The notes: generated by a model not told the origin, from the letters alone. DNA of 64,000 nt from Terriglobales bacterium (GCA_025980765.1 JAICXB010000005.1:1-64000), one strand, 5' to 3'. Positions 36,594 to 46,159 are shown, counted from the first letter of the stretch. Translations and numbers: made by a program.

Positions 36594-36946
36594 AGACCAT
36601 TGCCATCGAAGCTTTCCTGGCGGCGGGCGTGCTTACGACGCTGTTGTCCGTTTTGGGAATGGCGCGGATGCGCGATCCCTACCAGCAGATGCACTACATC
36701 TCGCCTCCGGCGTCGCTGAGTGCGATCTGTATCACGGCGGCGATATTTCTTCAGCAGGGGATGAAGCCGGAATCCTTCAAAGCAGTGCTGATTACGCTGC
36801 TGCTGATCGCGATGAACACGATTGTTACCCACGAAGCCGCGCGCGGTTTCCGCATCGCCGAAGTCGAGGATTGGAGTCCCAAAAAGGGAGAAGAAGTGCC
36901 GCTCAAAGCAAGTGACGAACTGGTGCGGCAGGAGCCGGGTTCATGA
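36590..36946 (+). CDS. mrpG: Cation/proton antiporter subunit G (MrpG/MbhC-like)
   Basis: A 118-residue protein with three helices and the MrpG pattern GMARMRDPYQQMHYISPPAS near residues 23-42. A hydrophilic tail follows. It overlaps both neighbours by four bases (ATGA), as is usual in these operons. Confidence 0.9.
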   Translation: MKTIAIEAFLAAGVLTTLLSVLGMARMRDPYQQMHYISPPASLSAICITAAIFLQQGMKPESFKAVLITLLLIAMNTIVTHEAARGFRIAEVEDWSPKKGEEVPLKASDELVRQEPGS

Positions 36947-37212
36947 GACTCTTGCAATGGACCATTCTGCTGCTGGTGGCGATTGCCGCGCCCGGCGTTG
37001 TGCTGGCCCGCGATCCAAAAAAGCAAGTTGTGACCCTGAGCTTCTATGGCCTGTTATGCGCTCTGATGTTTTTCATCTTTCAGGCCCCGGATGTGGCCCT
37101 CTCCCAGATCACCATCGGAGCGGTGATGCTGCCGCTGATGATCATGCTGGCGCTCACCCGCATGCAGCATCAAAATCTGCGTCGTGAACGCCAGAAGAAA
37201 GGCAAACAATGA
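36943..37212 (+). CDS. DUF4040-type subunit (MbhD-like; equivalent to part of the MrpA C-terminus)
   Basis: The 89 residues form three hydrophobic helices (LLQWTILLLVAIAAPGVVLA, FYGLLCALMFFIFQAPDVAL, GAVMLPLMIMLALTRM). The FQAPDVALSQITIGA motif is typical of the MrpA C-terminal region and of MbhD. In a standard Mrp operon this segment is fused to the large MrpA; here it is a separate gene, as in membrane-bound hydrogenase-type operons. It overlaps both neighbours by four bases. Confidence 0.82.
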   Translation: MRLLQWTILLLVAIAAPGVVLARDPKKQVVTLSFYGLLCALMFFIFQAPDVALSQITIGAVMLPLMIMLALTRMQHQNLRRERQKKGKQ

Positions 37213-37976
37213 GCTCGCGAGCGCGCACCATTTTCTTTCTGATTTCCGCCGCAGGCTTGGCGGCCGTGTTTGCGTGGGGATTTCGCGATGCGCCGCCACT
37301 CGGCGATTATCGCGGCCCGTACGGCGACGTGGTGACGCAAGTGGCGGGCTATGAACGCCATGCCACCGACGTGGTGAACGCCATCAACTATGACTATCGC
37401 GGCTTTGACACCTTGGGCGAGGAGTTCATTTTCTTTGCTTCGGTGCTGGGAGTTCTCCTGCTGTTTCGTCCGCAGAAAGAAAAAGAGAACGAGGCGAAAA
37501 ACGACAGCAAGGAACAAGAGCACCTGGAAGAAGAGCTGCCGGTATCGGACACCTTGCGGGTGAGCATGCAACTGATGGTCGTGATCATGATCGTGTTTGG
37601 CGTTTACATCGCCGCGCACGGACAACTCACTCCCGGAGGCGGCTTCCAGGGTGGCGTGATTCTCGCCTCGGCGCCGCTGGTCGTTTATCTCTCTGGCAAT
37701 GCCGAGACCTTCGAGCGCATTGTTTCCAGTCCGTTGATCAAGCTGGCGGAATCGGGTGGAGCAGCCGGGTACGCGATCGTCGGGGCCGCTGCCCTGTTCT
37801 TTGGCGCGCATTTCCTTACCAACATCATTCCCCTGGGCATGACTGGAGACCTCTTCTCGTCGGGAACCATCGCCGTGATCAGCGCACTGGTAGGCTTGGA
37901 GGTCACCGGCGGCTTTGTACTGCTGATGAAAACCTACTTGCAGGAGATCATCGTGGCGCACGGCGAGAAGAAATAG
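37209..37976 (+). CDS. Fused MbhE-MrpB (MbhF-like) antiporter subunit
   Basis: The first ~95 residues match the MbhE-like end of MrpA (LGDYRGPYGDVVTQ, FDTLGEEFIFFASVLGVLLL). A charged linker (about 97-120) leads to a MrpB domain (SMQLMVVIMIVFGVYIAAHG, GQLTPGGGFQGGVILASAPL, with the family signature GGGFQGG). So MbhE-like and MrpB/MbhF-like parts are joined in one 255-residue protein. It starts four bases inside the previous gene. Confidence 0.85.
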   Translation: MSSRARTIFFLISAAGLAAVFAWGFRDAPPLGDYRGPYGDVVTQVAGYERHATDVVNAINYDYRGFDTLGEEFIFFASVLGVLLLFRPQKEKENEAKNDSKEQEHLEEELPVSDTLRVSMQLMVVIMIVFGVYIAAHGQLTPGGGFQGGVILASAPLVVYLSGNAETFERIVSSPLIKLAESGGAAGYAIVGAAALFFGAHFLTNIIPLGMTGDLFSSGTIAVISALVGLEVTGGFVLLMKTYLQEIIVAHGEKK

Positions 37977-38323
37977 TGCTGAACTATCTCACATACATTG
38001 TGGCTGCCTGGATTTTTCTGTGGGGACTCTACGGCATCGTCACCAGCAAGAACCTGGTGCATCAGGTCGTCTGCGCGGCCGTGCTGCAGACCTCGACCTA
38101 CGTTCTGCTGCTCGGCATTGGTTTCAAAGTGGGAGGAACGGCGCCGATCTTCGCCGACATTCCTGTTGGGACTTCAGTCGTCGATCCACTGGTGCAGGCG
38201 CTGATGCTGACTGACATCGTGGTGGAAGCGACAGTGATGGCGCTGCTGCTGTCGATGGTGGTGAAGTCAAATGAAGTTGCGGGGACCGTCGATCCTGAAG
38301 AGTTGCGAGTACTGACGGGATGA
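37976..38323 (+). CDS. mrpC: Cation/proton antiporter subunit C (MrpC/MbhG, NuoK-like)
   Basis: A 115-residue protein of three helices of the NuoK family (YIVAAWIFLWGLYGIVTSKN, VDPLVQALMLTDIVVEATVM). The DPLVQALMLTDIVVE segment is the MrpC hallmark. The GTG start shares a base with the stop of the previous gene, and its own stop overlaps mrpD by four bases. Confidence 0.9.
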   Translation: MLNYLTYIVAAWIFLWGLYGIVTSKNLVHQVVCAAVLQTSTYVLLLGIGFKVGGTAPIFADIPVGTSVVDPLVQALMLTDIVVEATVMALLLSMVVKSNEVAGTVDPEELRVLTG

Positions 38324-40140
38324 CTGCGACCACAATGTTTCCGCTTCCAATCGCAATTCCGCTCGCGGTCGCGGCCTTCATTGCCCTGAGCGGCAAATTG
38401 CTGGGACGCCGCTTCTCCGATGCGCTCGCAATTGCCACAGCCGCAGCCAATTTGTGGATGACAATCTCGATTCTGCGCGCTACCTGGTTGCAGCCGCAAA
38501 CCTATTGGTTCGGCAACTGGTGGCCGCGCGCTCACGATGTGGCGTTGGGAATCTGCTTTACCGTGGATTCCGTCGGGGCTTCACTGGCGGTGCTTGCCAG
38601 TTTGCTTACCACTGCCGGGCTGCTCTTTTCCTGGGAAATCTTTGAAGACACTGAGAACCATTTCCAACCGCTGATGTTGATCTTCATGGCGGCGATGTGC
38701 GGCTTCAGCTATACCGGCGATCTGTTTAACCTGTTCGTCTTCTTCGAGCTGATGAGCGTCGCCGCGTTCGCGCTGTGCGGACTGAAGACGCTGGAGCCCG
38801 CGCCGTTGCAGGGCGCCTACAACTTCGGCCTGGTGAACACCGTAGGCGCGTTCATGATCGTAATGGGAATTGGACTGCTCTACGCGCGCACCGGCGCGCT
38901 CAATTTCGCGCAGGTTGGGCGCTCGCTCGGGAGCAGCAGCGATGCGCTGGTATTGCTCGCGTTTCTGCTGATCTCAGTAGGCTACATGGTCAAAGCGGCG
39001 ATTGTGCCGTTCCACTTCTGGCTGGCAGACGCGCACGCTGTGTCTCCCAGTCCGGTATGTGTGTTGTTCTCCGGAGTGATGGTCGAACTCGGCATCTACG
39101 CGGTGGCGCGAGTGTACTGGACGATGTTCCAGGGCGGACTCGCGGCGCACACGCGCGAGCTACGTGCAATTTTGTTAGTGATGGCCGCGATCACGGCGAT
39201 CGTCGGAGCGCTCATGTGCTACGCCGAACATCATCTCAAGCGGCTGCTGGCGTTCTCCACCATCGCGCACGCTGGACTGATGCTCGCCGGAGTCGGCCTG
39301 CTTGCGCCCAAGGCGCTGGGCGGCTTCTCGCTTTATGTCTTGTCGCACGGCGTGGTCAAAGGTGGATTGTTTCTTTGCGCTGGGATCGTCCTGCATCGAC
39401 TGCGAAAGATCGGAGAAGACCACTTGCACGGAGAAGGCAAAGGCATGTGGTGGACTGCAGGCCTTTTCCTTTTGGGCGCCTGGGGGCTCGCGGGAGCTCC
39501 TCCGTTCGGCACACTGCTGGGGGAAAGCATGATTTCGGATTCGGCCAAAGAGTTTCATCAGGCCTGGCTGCCCTACATTTTCATGTTTGCCGAAATCGTG
39601 ACTGCCGGCGCGGTCTTTCGCGCTACCTTCAGAATCTTCTTCGGATGGGGCGAACTGGCTCCGACCGATAGGTCTTCTCAAATCGAAGAAAAGCCGGAGA
39701 CGGATGAAGAGGAAGAAAACGTCCCCGCCGTGATGTTCGTTCCTGCAGCCGTCCTGATTCTTTTGGGAATTGCCTTGAGCGCAGTCCCGAATTTGCGCAG
39801 CACCGCCGAAGCCGGCGCGCAGTTATTTACGAATCAGTTCACCTACGCACAGGCGGTGCTGCAGAACGTTGAGCCGGCCGCTCCCGCGCTCACCGCGCCG
39901 GAACCGCTTACATCGTCGATCGTCCGCTCCTGCATCGCTCTCGCACTCGCGCTGTTGCTCGCCCTGGGGAGCCTGTTCCATAAGAGGATCGGAGGATGGC
40001 TGAAGTTCACCCACAGTCTGGAACTTGGCAATCCCATTTTGAGAAAGGCCCACAGCGGGCATCCCGGAGATTACGTTGCCTGGCTATCATTTGGGACGGC
40101 ATTGCTGGGGGGCATGTTTGTCTGGTTCTTGCGGCGTTAG
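38320..40140 (+). CDS. mrpD: Cation/proton antiporter subunit D (MrpD/MbhH, NuoL/M/N family)
   Basis: The proton-channel subunit: about 14 helices over 606 residues, with the antiporter-family conserved stretch FELMSVAAFALCGLK (Glu in TM5) and KAAIVPFHFWLADAHAVSPS (Lys in TM7), followed by AHAGLMLAGVGLLAP. It is the only large NuoL-like subunit of the operon; no MrpA head is present. A charged loop rich in Glu (about 450-468) is unusual. It is the last gene of the operon. Confidence 0.92.
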   Translation: MTATTMFPLPIAIPLAVAAFIALSGKLLGRRFSDALAIATAAANLWMTISILRATWLQPQTYWFGNWWPRAHDVALGICFTVDSVGASLAVLASLLTTAGLLFSWEIFEDTENHFQPLMLIFMAAMCGFSYTGDLFNLFVFFELMSVAAFALCGLKTLEPAPLQGAYNFGLVNTVGAFMIVMGIGLLYARTGALNFAQVGRSLGSSSDALVLLAFLLISVGYMVKAAIVPFHFWLADAHAVSPSPVCVLFSGVMVELGIYAVARVYWTMFQGGLAAHTRELRAILLVMAAITAIVGALMCYAEHHLKRLLAFSTIAHAGLMLAGVGLLAPKALGGFSLYVLSHGVVKGGLFLCAGIVLHRLRKIGEDHLHGEGKGMWWTAGLFLLGAWGLAGAPPFGTLLGESMISDSAKEFHQAWLPYIFMFAEIVTAGAVFRATFRIFFGWGELAPTDRSSQIEEKPETDEEEENVPAVMFVPAAVLILLGIALSAVPNLRSTAEAGAQLFTNQFTYAQAVLQNVEPAAPALTAPEPLTSSIVRSCIALALALLLALGSLFHKRIGGWLKFTHSLELGNPILRKAHSGHPGDYVAWLSFGTALLGGMFVWFLRR

Positions 40141-40213
40141 ACCGAACTCTTCCGGTACAAACTCAGAAAAGACTTCCCTTTCCTTACGCATAACTGGTAC
40201 ATATCCGAATTGA

Positions 40214-42643
40214 ATGCTCTCCGCGATTCAAGATGTTCTTCACGATGTCCGGTATGCGCTGCGGTTACATCGCAGAACTCCGGCTCTGTCTCTGATGGCG
40301 GTGCTGACGCTGGCGCTGGGGATTGGCGCAAACACTGCCATATTTTCCATTGCCTCTCCGCTGCTGTTTCGCAAGCTGCCGGTTGCGAATCCAGATCAGC
40401 TCGTGCACATCGGCTATGCAGGCAGCTTGGGGAGCACAGAAATCTCTGAGATTGAAGGATTCCGGCTCTATTCCGAAAATGCGAAGGCATTCTCCGATGT
40501 GATTGCTTTCGCATCCATCGGAACGCCCGACGTTCGTTATCGAGAAAATACAGAAGAGGCGGGTGGCGAAGCGGTTTCACAGAACTACTTTGCCGCGCTC
40601 GGTATCGTTCCGGCGGTCGGACGGCTGTTTGATCGCGACTCGCAGACCCAGTCGACTTCGATTGTCCTGAGCTTCGGATTGTGGCAACGGGTATTCGGAG
40701 GCCAAGCGGATGCGGTGGGCAAGAGCGTTCTGGTGAACGGCCTGCAATACACCGTAATCGGCGTGACTCCAGCGAGCTTCTTTGGCGTGACTGTCGGCGA
40801 GTCGCCGGATTTCTACTTGCCTCTGCGAAATTCGGTGGCCAGCCCCGACTGGGTCACCGTCGTGGGCCGGTTGAAAACAGGCGTGAGCCTGGCTGCTGCC
40901 CAGACGAATCTGCTGCCGATTTTTGAACGTGTAAAGCAGCAATCGCCACTGCCGCCGGATGAGATACGACAAGGCATGGAACGGCTGGTGCTGACTCCGG
41001 TTCCGCGCGGAATCTCAGAAGTTCGGGAGCGACTCGGGTTGCCGGCCCGCATCCTGCTCCTCGCTGTCGCGCTGGTGCTGCTGATCGCGTGCGCGAATGT
41101 AGCCAGTCTGCTGCTTGCCCATAACAGCGTGCGTCTGCGCGAATTCACCGTGCGCCAGGCGCTCGGCGCCGGACGCGTGCGCATCATCCGCCAGCTCCTC
41201 ACCGAAGTTTTTTGCCTGGCAGTCGCCGGCACGATTCTTGGCGTATTCGCTCAGATCTGGGTGAGCCGTCTGCTGCTGAACTCACTTTCCACGGTGCGCG
41301 ACCGCATCAGCCTGCATGCTGGATTGACCACAGATGTGCTGGCCTTCAGCGCTGGAACTATGCTTCTCGCTGTGCTTCTGGCGGGCATTCTGCCGGCGTT
41401 GTTCGTCGCCCGGTCGGACATCTCCGGTGGCTTGAAGACGCAATCGTCTTCCGCTCCTGGATCGGTGTTCCGTTCCGGGATGACGGGATTTGTTGTAGTG
41501 CAGTTGGCGTTTTCGGTGGTGTTGCTCAGCGCTGCCGGGCTTCTGCTGCACAGCCTGCTGCGCATGGAGACGGTGAATGTTGGCATGGACCGCAATCACG
41601 TTGTGGTTGCGGATCTGCTCGGAACCTCGGCGCTTCCCGCGCCGCGCGCGGCAAATTTCTATCAAGAGCTTCTGGCCAGGACGGCGTCTTTGCCCGACGT
41701 GCGCAGCGCCAGTCTTTCGCTATTCGCTCCCATGAGTGGACGGGAGTTGGGCATCAACGTCGATGTCGAAGGATACAAATCTCGACCGGGCGAGGAGCTA
41801 CATACGTTTTTGAACAGCGTTGCCCCCGGATATTTCAAAACCATGCAGATTCCATTGCTGGCGGGCCGCGACTTCGATTCCCATGACGGCCTGAACTCGC
41901 CACGCGTAGCGATTATCAACAGAACAATGGCAGCTCACTTCTTCGGCGGCTCCGATCCAATTGGCAAGCAAGTGAAAACCGTCGAAGGAAATCGGTTATT
42001 GCAGGTGATCGGCGTGGTGGGAGACGCGAAATACAACGACATCCGCGAGCAGACGCCTGATTGCTTCTATCTAGATTTCAATCAGTCCGCTCCGACGGCA
42101 ATTCGCAGCTCGTTGCTGCTGCGGGTTTCGGGTGCACCGTCCAGTCTGCTGTCAGGAAGCCTGCGCCGGCTTGTTCGCAGTCTGGATCCTTCCGTTCAGG
42201 TCGCCCAAGTTGAAACCATGCGCGAAAAGATCGATGAATCCATCCACCAAGACCGCTTGCTCACCGGCCTCTGTACCGCCTTCAGCAGCCTGGCGCTGCT
42301 GTTGACGGACATTGGACTTTTCGGGACGCTCTCTTTCGGCGTTGCGAGCCGCAGAAACGAGCTGGGAGTACGAATGGCCCTCGGCGCAATGAGACAAGAT
42401 ATCTTTTCACTGATCGTTGGACAGGCTCTACGTGTAACTGCAGTTGGCTTACTGGCAGGTATTGCCGGAAGCCTGGCTGTTTCAATTTATCTGAAGAGCC
42501 TGCTGTTCGAAGTGTCACCGATAGATCCGCTTGCCTATGCCGCTGTAGCTGTCTTGCTGCTCATCGCCGCTGCCCTCGCCTCGTACCTTCCAGCGCGGCG
42601 GGCCATGCACGTGGATCCAGTGGAGTCGCTGCGTTATCAGTAG
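40214..42643 (+). CDS. MacB-like ABC transporter permease of the ADOP type
   Basis: An 809-residue permease with the start LHDVRYALRLHRRTPALSLM and TLALGIGANTAIFSIASPLL, typical of the acidobacterial duplicated orphan permeases. It contains two MacB periplasmic core domains (about 45-250 and 470-660) and two FtsX-type blocks of membrane helices (about 270-440 and 680-800). No ATPase gene is adjacent, as is normal for these orphans. Role unknown, probably export or mechanotransmission. It is the best taxonomic marker in the window. Confidence 0.9.
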   Translation: MLSAIQDVLHDVRYALRLHRRTPALSLMAVLTLALGIGANTAIFSIASPLLFRKLPVANPDQLVHIGYAGSLGSTEISEIEGFRLYSENAKAFSDVIAFASIGTPDVRYRENTEEAGGEAVSQNYFAALGIVPAVGRLFDRDSQTQSTSIVLSFGLWQRVFGGQADAVGKSVLVNGLQYTVIGVTPASFFGVTVGESPDFYLPLRNSVASPDWVTVVGRLKTGVSLAAAQTNLLPIFERVKQQSPLPPDEIRQGMERLVLTPVPRGISEVRERLGLPARILLLAVALVLLIACANVASLLLAHNSVRLREFTVRQALGAGRVRIIRQLLTEVFCLAVAGTILGVFAQIWVSRLLLNSLSTVRDRISLHAGLTTDVLAFSAGTMLLAVLLAGILPALFVARSDISGGLKTQSSSAPGSVFRSGMTGFVVVQLAFSVVLLSAAGLLLHSLLRMETVNVGMDRNHVVVADLLGTSALPAPRAANFYQELLARTASLPDVRSASLSLFAPMSGRELGINVDVEGYKSRPGEELHTFLNSVAPGYFKTMQIPLLAGRDFDSHDGLNSPRVAIINRTMAAHFFGGSDPIGKQVKTVEGNRLLQVIGVVGDAKYNDIREQTPDCFYLDFNQSAPTAIRSSLLLRVSGAPSSLLSGSLRRLVRSLDPSVQVAQVETMREKIDESIHQDRLLTGLCTAFSSLALLLTDIGLFGTLSFGVASRRNELGVRMALGAMRQDIFSLIVGQALRVTAVGLLAGIAGSLAVSIYLKSLLFEVSPIDPLAYAAVAVLLLIAAALASYLPARRAMHVDPVESLRYQ

Positions 42644-42736
42644 CGGGACCATTTTCCCCGGACCGGATCGTCGGCCTGGGCTACCACCAGGGAAACAGCC
42701 CGAGTTCACGACAAGCTCGACTGCCGCCTGCGTACA

Positions 42737-43522
42737 TTACGTAGCTCCTCGCATCCTAACGATCTGCCTCAGCATACCGAGCAGAAGTTCGCAGTCGGCG
42801 GCGGACAGATTGAGACGGCGCATCAGACGCCGTACCTTTTCTTCTGAAGACGGGAGTGCCTCAGCGGTCGTGTATCCGCTGCTAAGGAGAGCTTCGGTCA
42901 GCACTGTCGTGAGGCGGTCGAGGTCTTTTGCTTGGGCCCTAACAGCTTCGACGCGCTGGGGTTCCGATTGCATATTCGGATTGCGGACTAGTTCGTACAG
43001 GCACACTGCTACCGCTTGTCCTAAATTCATGGAGATATTCGCTTCGCATGTGGGGACGCGCAGTAGCCAGTGGCAATAGGTGAGATCGTGGTTTGAGAGG
43101 CCTACCTTTTCCGATCCGAACAGGAGGGCGACCGGGCCTGCCTGGCTGGTTATTAGATCCCTGCCTTCGGCTTCGTCCAACCGCCTGATTGAGTGATGTA
43201 ACTCTCGCTGACGGACCGCGGTCGTCCCCACGACTAATGTGCAATCGGCTACAGCCTCCGCGACGGTGTTGAACTTTTCGGCGCGGGCCAGCACTTCTGC
43301 GGCGCCCACAGCGGATCGGGCTTCCCGAAAGGCAACTTCGTAGGGCCGGACTACACGCAGATGCAAAAAGCCGAAGTTGCTCATGGCGCGAGCGACCGCG
43401 CCGATGTTCAGCGGATTTCGCGTGCGCACCAGAATTACGCGGACGGAGGTTTCAAGGCCAGCAGGCAAGAGCGTATTGTAGCCGGAACGCGATTTCGAGC
43501 CTGCGCGGTCAGAGCATGGCAA
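42737..43522 (-). CDS. trmJ: TrmJ-like tRNA 2'-O-methyltransferase (SPOUT/SpoU family)
   Basis: The SPOUT knot motifs are present: RVILVRTRNPLNIGAVARAM (motif 1), VALLFGSEKVGLSN (motif 2) and ISMNLGQAVAVCLYEL (motif 3). TrmJ methylates nucleotide 32 of tRNAs using SAM. The C-terminal extension (about 190-261) fits TrmJ rather than TrmL. The start is uncertain: the frame opens with TTG at 43522, overlapping the divergent MmcQ gene by seven bases; a TTG at 43468 would avoid that and is closer to the conserved region. Confidence 0.83.
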   Translation of the reverse strand: MPCSDRAGSKSRSGYNTLLPAGLETSVRVILVRTRNPLNIGAVARAMSNFGFLHLRVVRPYEVAFREARSAVGAAEVLARAEKFNTVAEAVADCTLVVGTTAVRQRELHHSIRRLDEAEGRDLITSQAGPVALLFGSEKVGLSNHDLTYCHWLLRVPTCEANISMNLGQAVAVCLYELVRNPNMQSEPQRVEAVRAQAKDLDRLTTVLTEALLSSGYTTAEALPSSEEKVRRLMRRLNLSAADCELLLGMLRQIVRMRGAT

Positions 43523-43890
43523 AAAACAAGGTCACCATCGATACCGTTCGCAAAATGGGAATGGCGTTGCCCGGCGTGGAGGAAAGCACCGCTTATGGCT
43601 CCCCCGCGCTCACGGTGCGCGGCAAGCTGCTGGCGTGCATTCCCGTTCACCGCTCGGCCGAGCGCGCTTCGCTGGCGGTTCGCATTGCGTTTGAGGACCG
43701 TGCGGCGTTGATGGCCGCAGATCCCGAGGTCTATTACCTCACTGAGCACTACGTCGAGCATCCGGTGGTGTTGGCGCGCTTGTCGCGCATTCAACCCGAG
43801 GCGCTGCAAGACCTGCTGGCAATGGGCTTGCGGTTCGTGACCGCGAAAGCCGGTGTACCAGCCTTCCGCAGAAAACGGCGAGAGTCCTGA
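43516..43890 (+). CDS. MmcQ/YjbR family protein
   Basis: A 124-residue protein starting VTIDTVRKMGMALPGVEEST with YGSPALTVRGKLLACI and ending in LLAMGLRFVTAKA, all typical of MmcQ/YjbR, a small DNA-binding-like fold (double-winged CyaY-like) of unclear function. ATG 43516 begins just inside the divergent trmJ-like frame. Confidence 0.82.
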   Translation: MAKNKVTIDTVRKMGMALPGVEESTAYGSPALTVRGKLLACIPVHRSAERASLAVRIAFEDRAALMAADPEVYYLTEHYVEHPVVLARLSRIQPEALQDLLAMGLRFVTAKAGVPAFRRKRRES

Positions 43891-43936
43891 AAACGCGGGT
43901 TCCCACTCATACAGAAATGCTCTAATCTGAATTGCG

Positions 43937-45118
43937 ATGATATCGACTGCGGAACGGGCGACGACCCGGAGACGGCGAAGTCCGCTACGCATCGTGCTCC
44001 TGGTCGTTGCAATTGTCCTGCTGCTGCTGTGGCCCATCATCCGCGAACACCTTCGCGCGCTGTCACTGCTGGCGCGAATGGCGGGGAAAAACAATTTCAT
44101 ATCGCGGCTCGATCACCATATCTATGACGTGAAGGACATTTCGATTCAGATCGGGGAACAAACAATCCCGGCGCGGCTCTATCTTCCTCGACGCTCGCCG
44201 CATCCGCCGGCGATGGTTGTGGCACATGGGCTGCATCAGCTCGGAATGAATGAACCACGTCTTGTAGCTTTTGCCGGCGCTCTCGCCCAAACTGGCGTGG
44301 AGGTGCTCACGCCCCAACTCGACGCTATCGCCGATTACCGCGTCGAGCCGCAGACGATTGACGTGATCGGCGAGAGTGCCGACACTCTGGCCCAGCAAGC
44401 GGGAATGAAGCAGGTGGGCGTGCTCGGCTTAAGCTTCTCCGGAGGCCTGTCGCTGATGTCGGCCGCCGATCCGAAATATTCAAACGAAATTGCATTTGTT
44501 GCTGCCGTAGGCGCGCAGGATGATACCGATCGCGTCGAGCACTATCTGGTCGAAGGCGAGACGCATTGGCCGGATGGAAGACTATTCACGGTTCCTCCCC
44601 ACGAATATGGATGGCTTATCCTTATCTACTCGCATCCGGAAGACTTCTTCCCCGCTGCCGACGTAGAAAACGCTCGCACTTCTCTCCGGCTGCTGCTGCA
44701 TGGGGATGTGACTGGCGCGAAACGCGAAGCGCAGCAGCTTTCGACCGACGGGCAGAAGTTGATGGACAAGATCTTCGACCATCAGCGAGACGCATTTCGG
44801 GAATCGCTGCTAGCACATTTGAGTAAGCATGAAGCCGAAGCGACCGCTGTCTCGCCGCACGATCATCTTGCCGGACTGAAGGCCAAAGTCTTACTCATAC
44901 ATGGCGAAGGAGACGACGTCATTCCACCTACGGAATCGGAATGGTTGGCGCACGATATACCCAGTGGACATCTCCAGGAAGTCCTCATCAGTCGCGCCAT
45001 CTCGCACGTAAGCCTGGAGCGTGAGCCCGGATTCCGAGATCAAATGGCGGTGGTGCACTGGATCGCGCTGATGCTGGGCGATGCCGACCGCGAATCGCCG
45101 GCCAAATCACCAAAATGA
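43937..45118 (+). CDS. Membrane-anchored alpha/beta hydrolase
   Basis: An N-terminal basic stretch and one hydrophobic helix (IVLLVVAIVLLLLWPII, about 19-35) precede an alpha/beta hydrolase domain. The oxyanion region is VVAHGLHQLG, the nucleophile elbow GLSFSG (about 165-170), the acid LLIHGEGDDVIPP (about 318) and the His SHVSLE (about 355). The substrate is unknown. It is followed after seven bases by the threonine dehydratase and may be co-transcribed with it. Confidence 0.75.
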   Translation: MISTAERATTRRRRSPLRIVLLVVAIVLLLLWPIIREHLRALSLLARMAGKNNFISRLDHHIYDVKDISIQIGEQTIPARLYLPRRSPHPPAMVVAHGLHQLGMNEPRLVAFAGALAQTGVEVLTPQLDAIADYRVEPQTIDVIGESADTLAQQAGMKQVGVLGLSFSGGLSLMSAADPKYSNEIAFVAAVGAQDDTDRVEHYLVEGETHWPDGRLFTVPPHEYGWLILIYSHPEDFFPAADVENARTSLRLLLHGDVTGAKREAQQLSTDGQKLMDKIFDHQRDAFRESLLAHLSKHEAEATAVSPHDHLAGLKAKVLLIHGEGDDVIPPTESEWLAHDIPSGHLQEVLISRAISHVSLEREPGFRDQMAVVHWIALMLGDADRESPAKSPK

Positions 45119-45125
45119 GATTGGA

Positions 45126-46079
45126 ATGGTAACTCTCGAAAGAATTCGTGAAGCCCAGCAAAGATTGCGCGGCGTTGCAGTTCGCACTCCACTGCTCGCG
45201 ATCTCGCTGACACAGGGCGAAGTATTTCTGAAACCAGAAAACCTGCAACCAATCGGATCGTTCAAACTCCGCGGGGCGTACAACAAAATTGCCTCTCTTT
45301 CTCCGCAGCAGCGTAGTCGCGGCGTGATTGCCTACTCCAGCGGGAACCATGCTCAAGGTGTCGCCTATGCGGCGCGGGCGATGGGCTGCAAGGCGACAAT
45401 TGTGATGCCCAGCAACTCGCCTGCGCTGAAGCTGGAGAAGACGAAATCTCTGGGCGCAGAGGTTGTGATTGTGGGTCCTTCCAGCGATGAGCGCAAAGCG
45501 CGCGCCGAGGAGCTGGCATGTGAACGCGGTCTGGCGCTGATTCCTCCGTATGACGATGAGGCTATCATCGCCGGTCAGGGCACTGCCGGACTCGAGATCC
45601 TTGAGGATTTACCTGATCTGGAGGCGGTGCTGGTCGCAGTCGGCGGCGGCGGGATGATCAGCGGCATCGCTACGGCGATAAAAAACCTGCATCCCGCTAC
45701 ACGCGTTTACGGAGTGGAATCGGAGCTGGCGGCAAAGGGCAAAGCCAGCTTCGAAGCCGGCCACCGAGTCACGTTTCCGGCAGAAGAGACCTCGCGCACC
45801 ATCGCCGACGGACTGCGCACACAAAGCGTCGGTGAATGCAATTTTGAGCACATTCAGAAATATGTCGATGGTTTTGTCAGTGTGACTGAGGACGAGATTC
45901 GGGAGTCGGTGCGCCGGCTTGCGCTCGATGCCCACCTGATCGCAGAACCCAGCGGCGCGGTTCCGTTCGCGGCATTTCTATTCCATCGCGAAGAACTTGC
46001 AGCGGGCGATAGAATTGTAGCTATCGTGAGTGGCGGAAATATTGCGCCAGAAATGCTGCAGGAGATTCTTGCCAGCTGA
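45126..46079 (+). CDS. ilvA: Threonine/serine dehydratase-type PLP enzyme
   Basis: Fold-type II PLP enzyme: the PLP lysine lies in PIGSFKLRGAYNKI (about 48-61), the substrate loop is SSGNHAQGVAYAA (about 75-87) and the phosphate-binding loop VGGGGMISG (about 177-185). It lacks the C-terminal ACT regulatory domain, so it is a short catabolic-type threonine dehydratase or a relative (serine racemase, hydroxyaspartate ammonia-lyase). I chose ATG 45126, with GAGAT/TGGA just before; the frame is open 45 bases upstream inside the previous gene. Confidence 0.85.
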   Translation: MVTLERIREAQQRLRGVAVRTPLLAISLTQGEVFLKPENLQPIGSFKLRGAYNKIASLSPQQRSRGVIAYSSGNHAQGVAYAARAMGCKATIVMPSNSPALKLEKTKSLGAEVVIVGPSSDERKARAEELACERGLALIPPYDDEAIIAGQGTAGLEILEDLPDLEAVLVAVGGGGMISGIATAIKNLHPATRVYGVESELAAKGKASFEAGHRVTFPAEETSRTIADGLRTQSVGECNFEHIQKYVDGFVSVTEDEIRESVRRLALDAHLIAEPSGAVPFAAFLFHREELAAGDRIVAIVSGGNIAPEMLQEILAS

Positions 46080-46089
46080 ACGTAAGGCA

Positions 46090-46159
46090 AAATCAAAAGC
46101 CATGCCACGGATTGGACGCATGTCCACGGATTTCAAGAGTCAATTTACACGAATATTTC
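46090..46159. repeat. Short ATCCGTG-type repeat fragment
   Basis: CCACGGATTGGACGCATGTC and CACGGATTTCA near 46103-46135 resemble the CACGGATTTCA elements at 19371-19468 and 56640-56720. It occupies the leader of the following gene. Confidence 0.4.

Noticed and set aside
40214-42643. ADOP permease as an antimicrobial-peptide exporter with its own ATPase
   Set aside because: No ATPase or membrane-fusion gene is adjacent; orphan permeases of this kind are common in this phylum.
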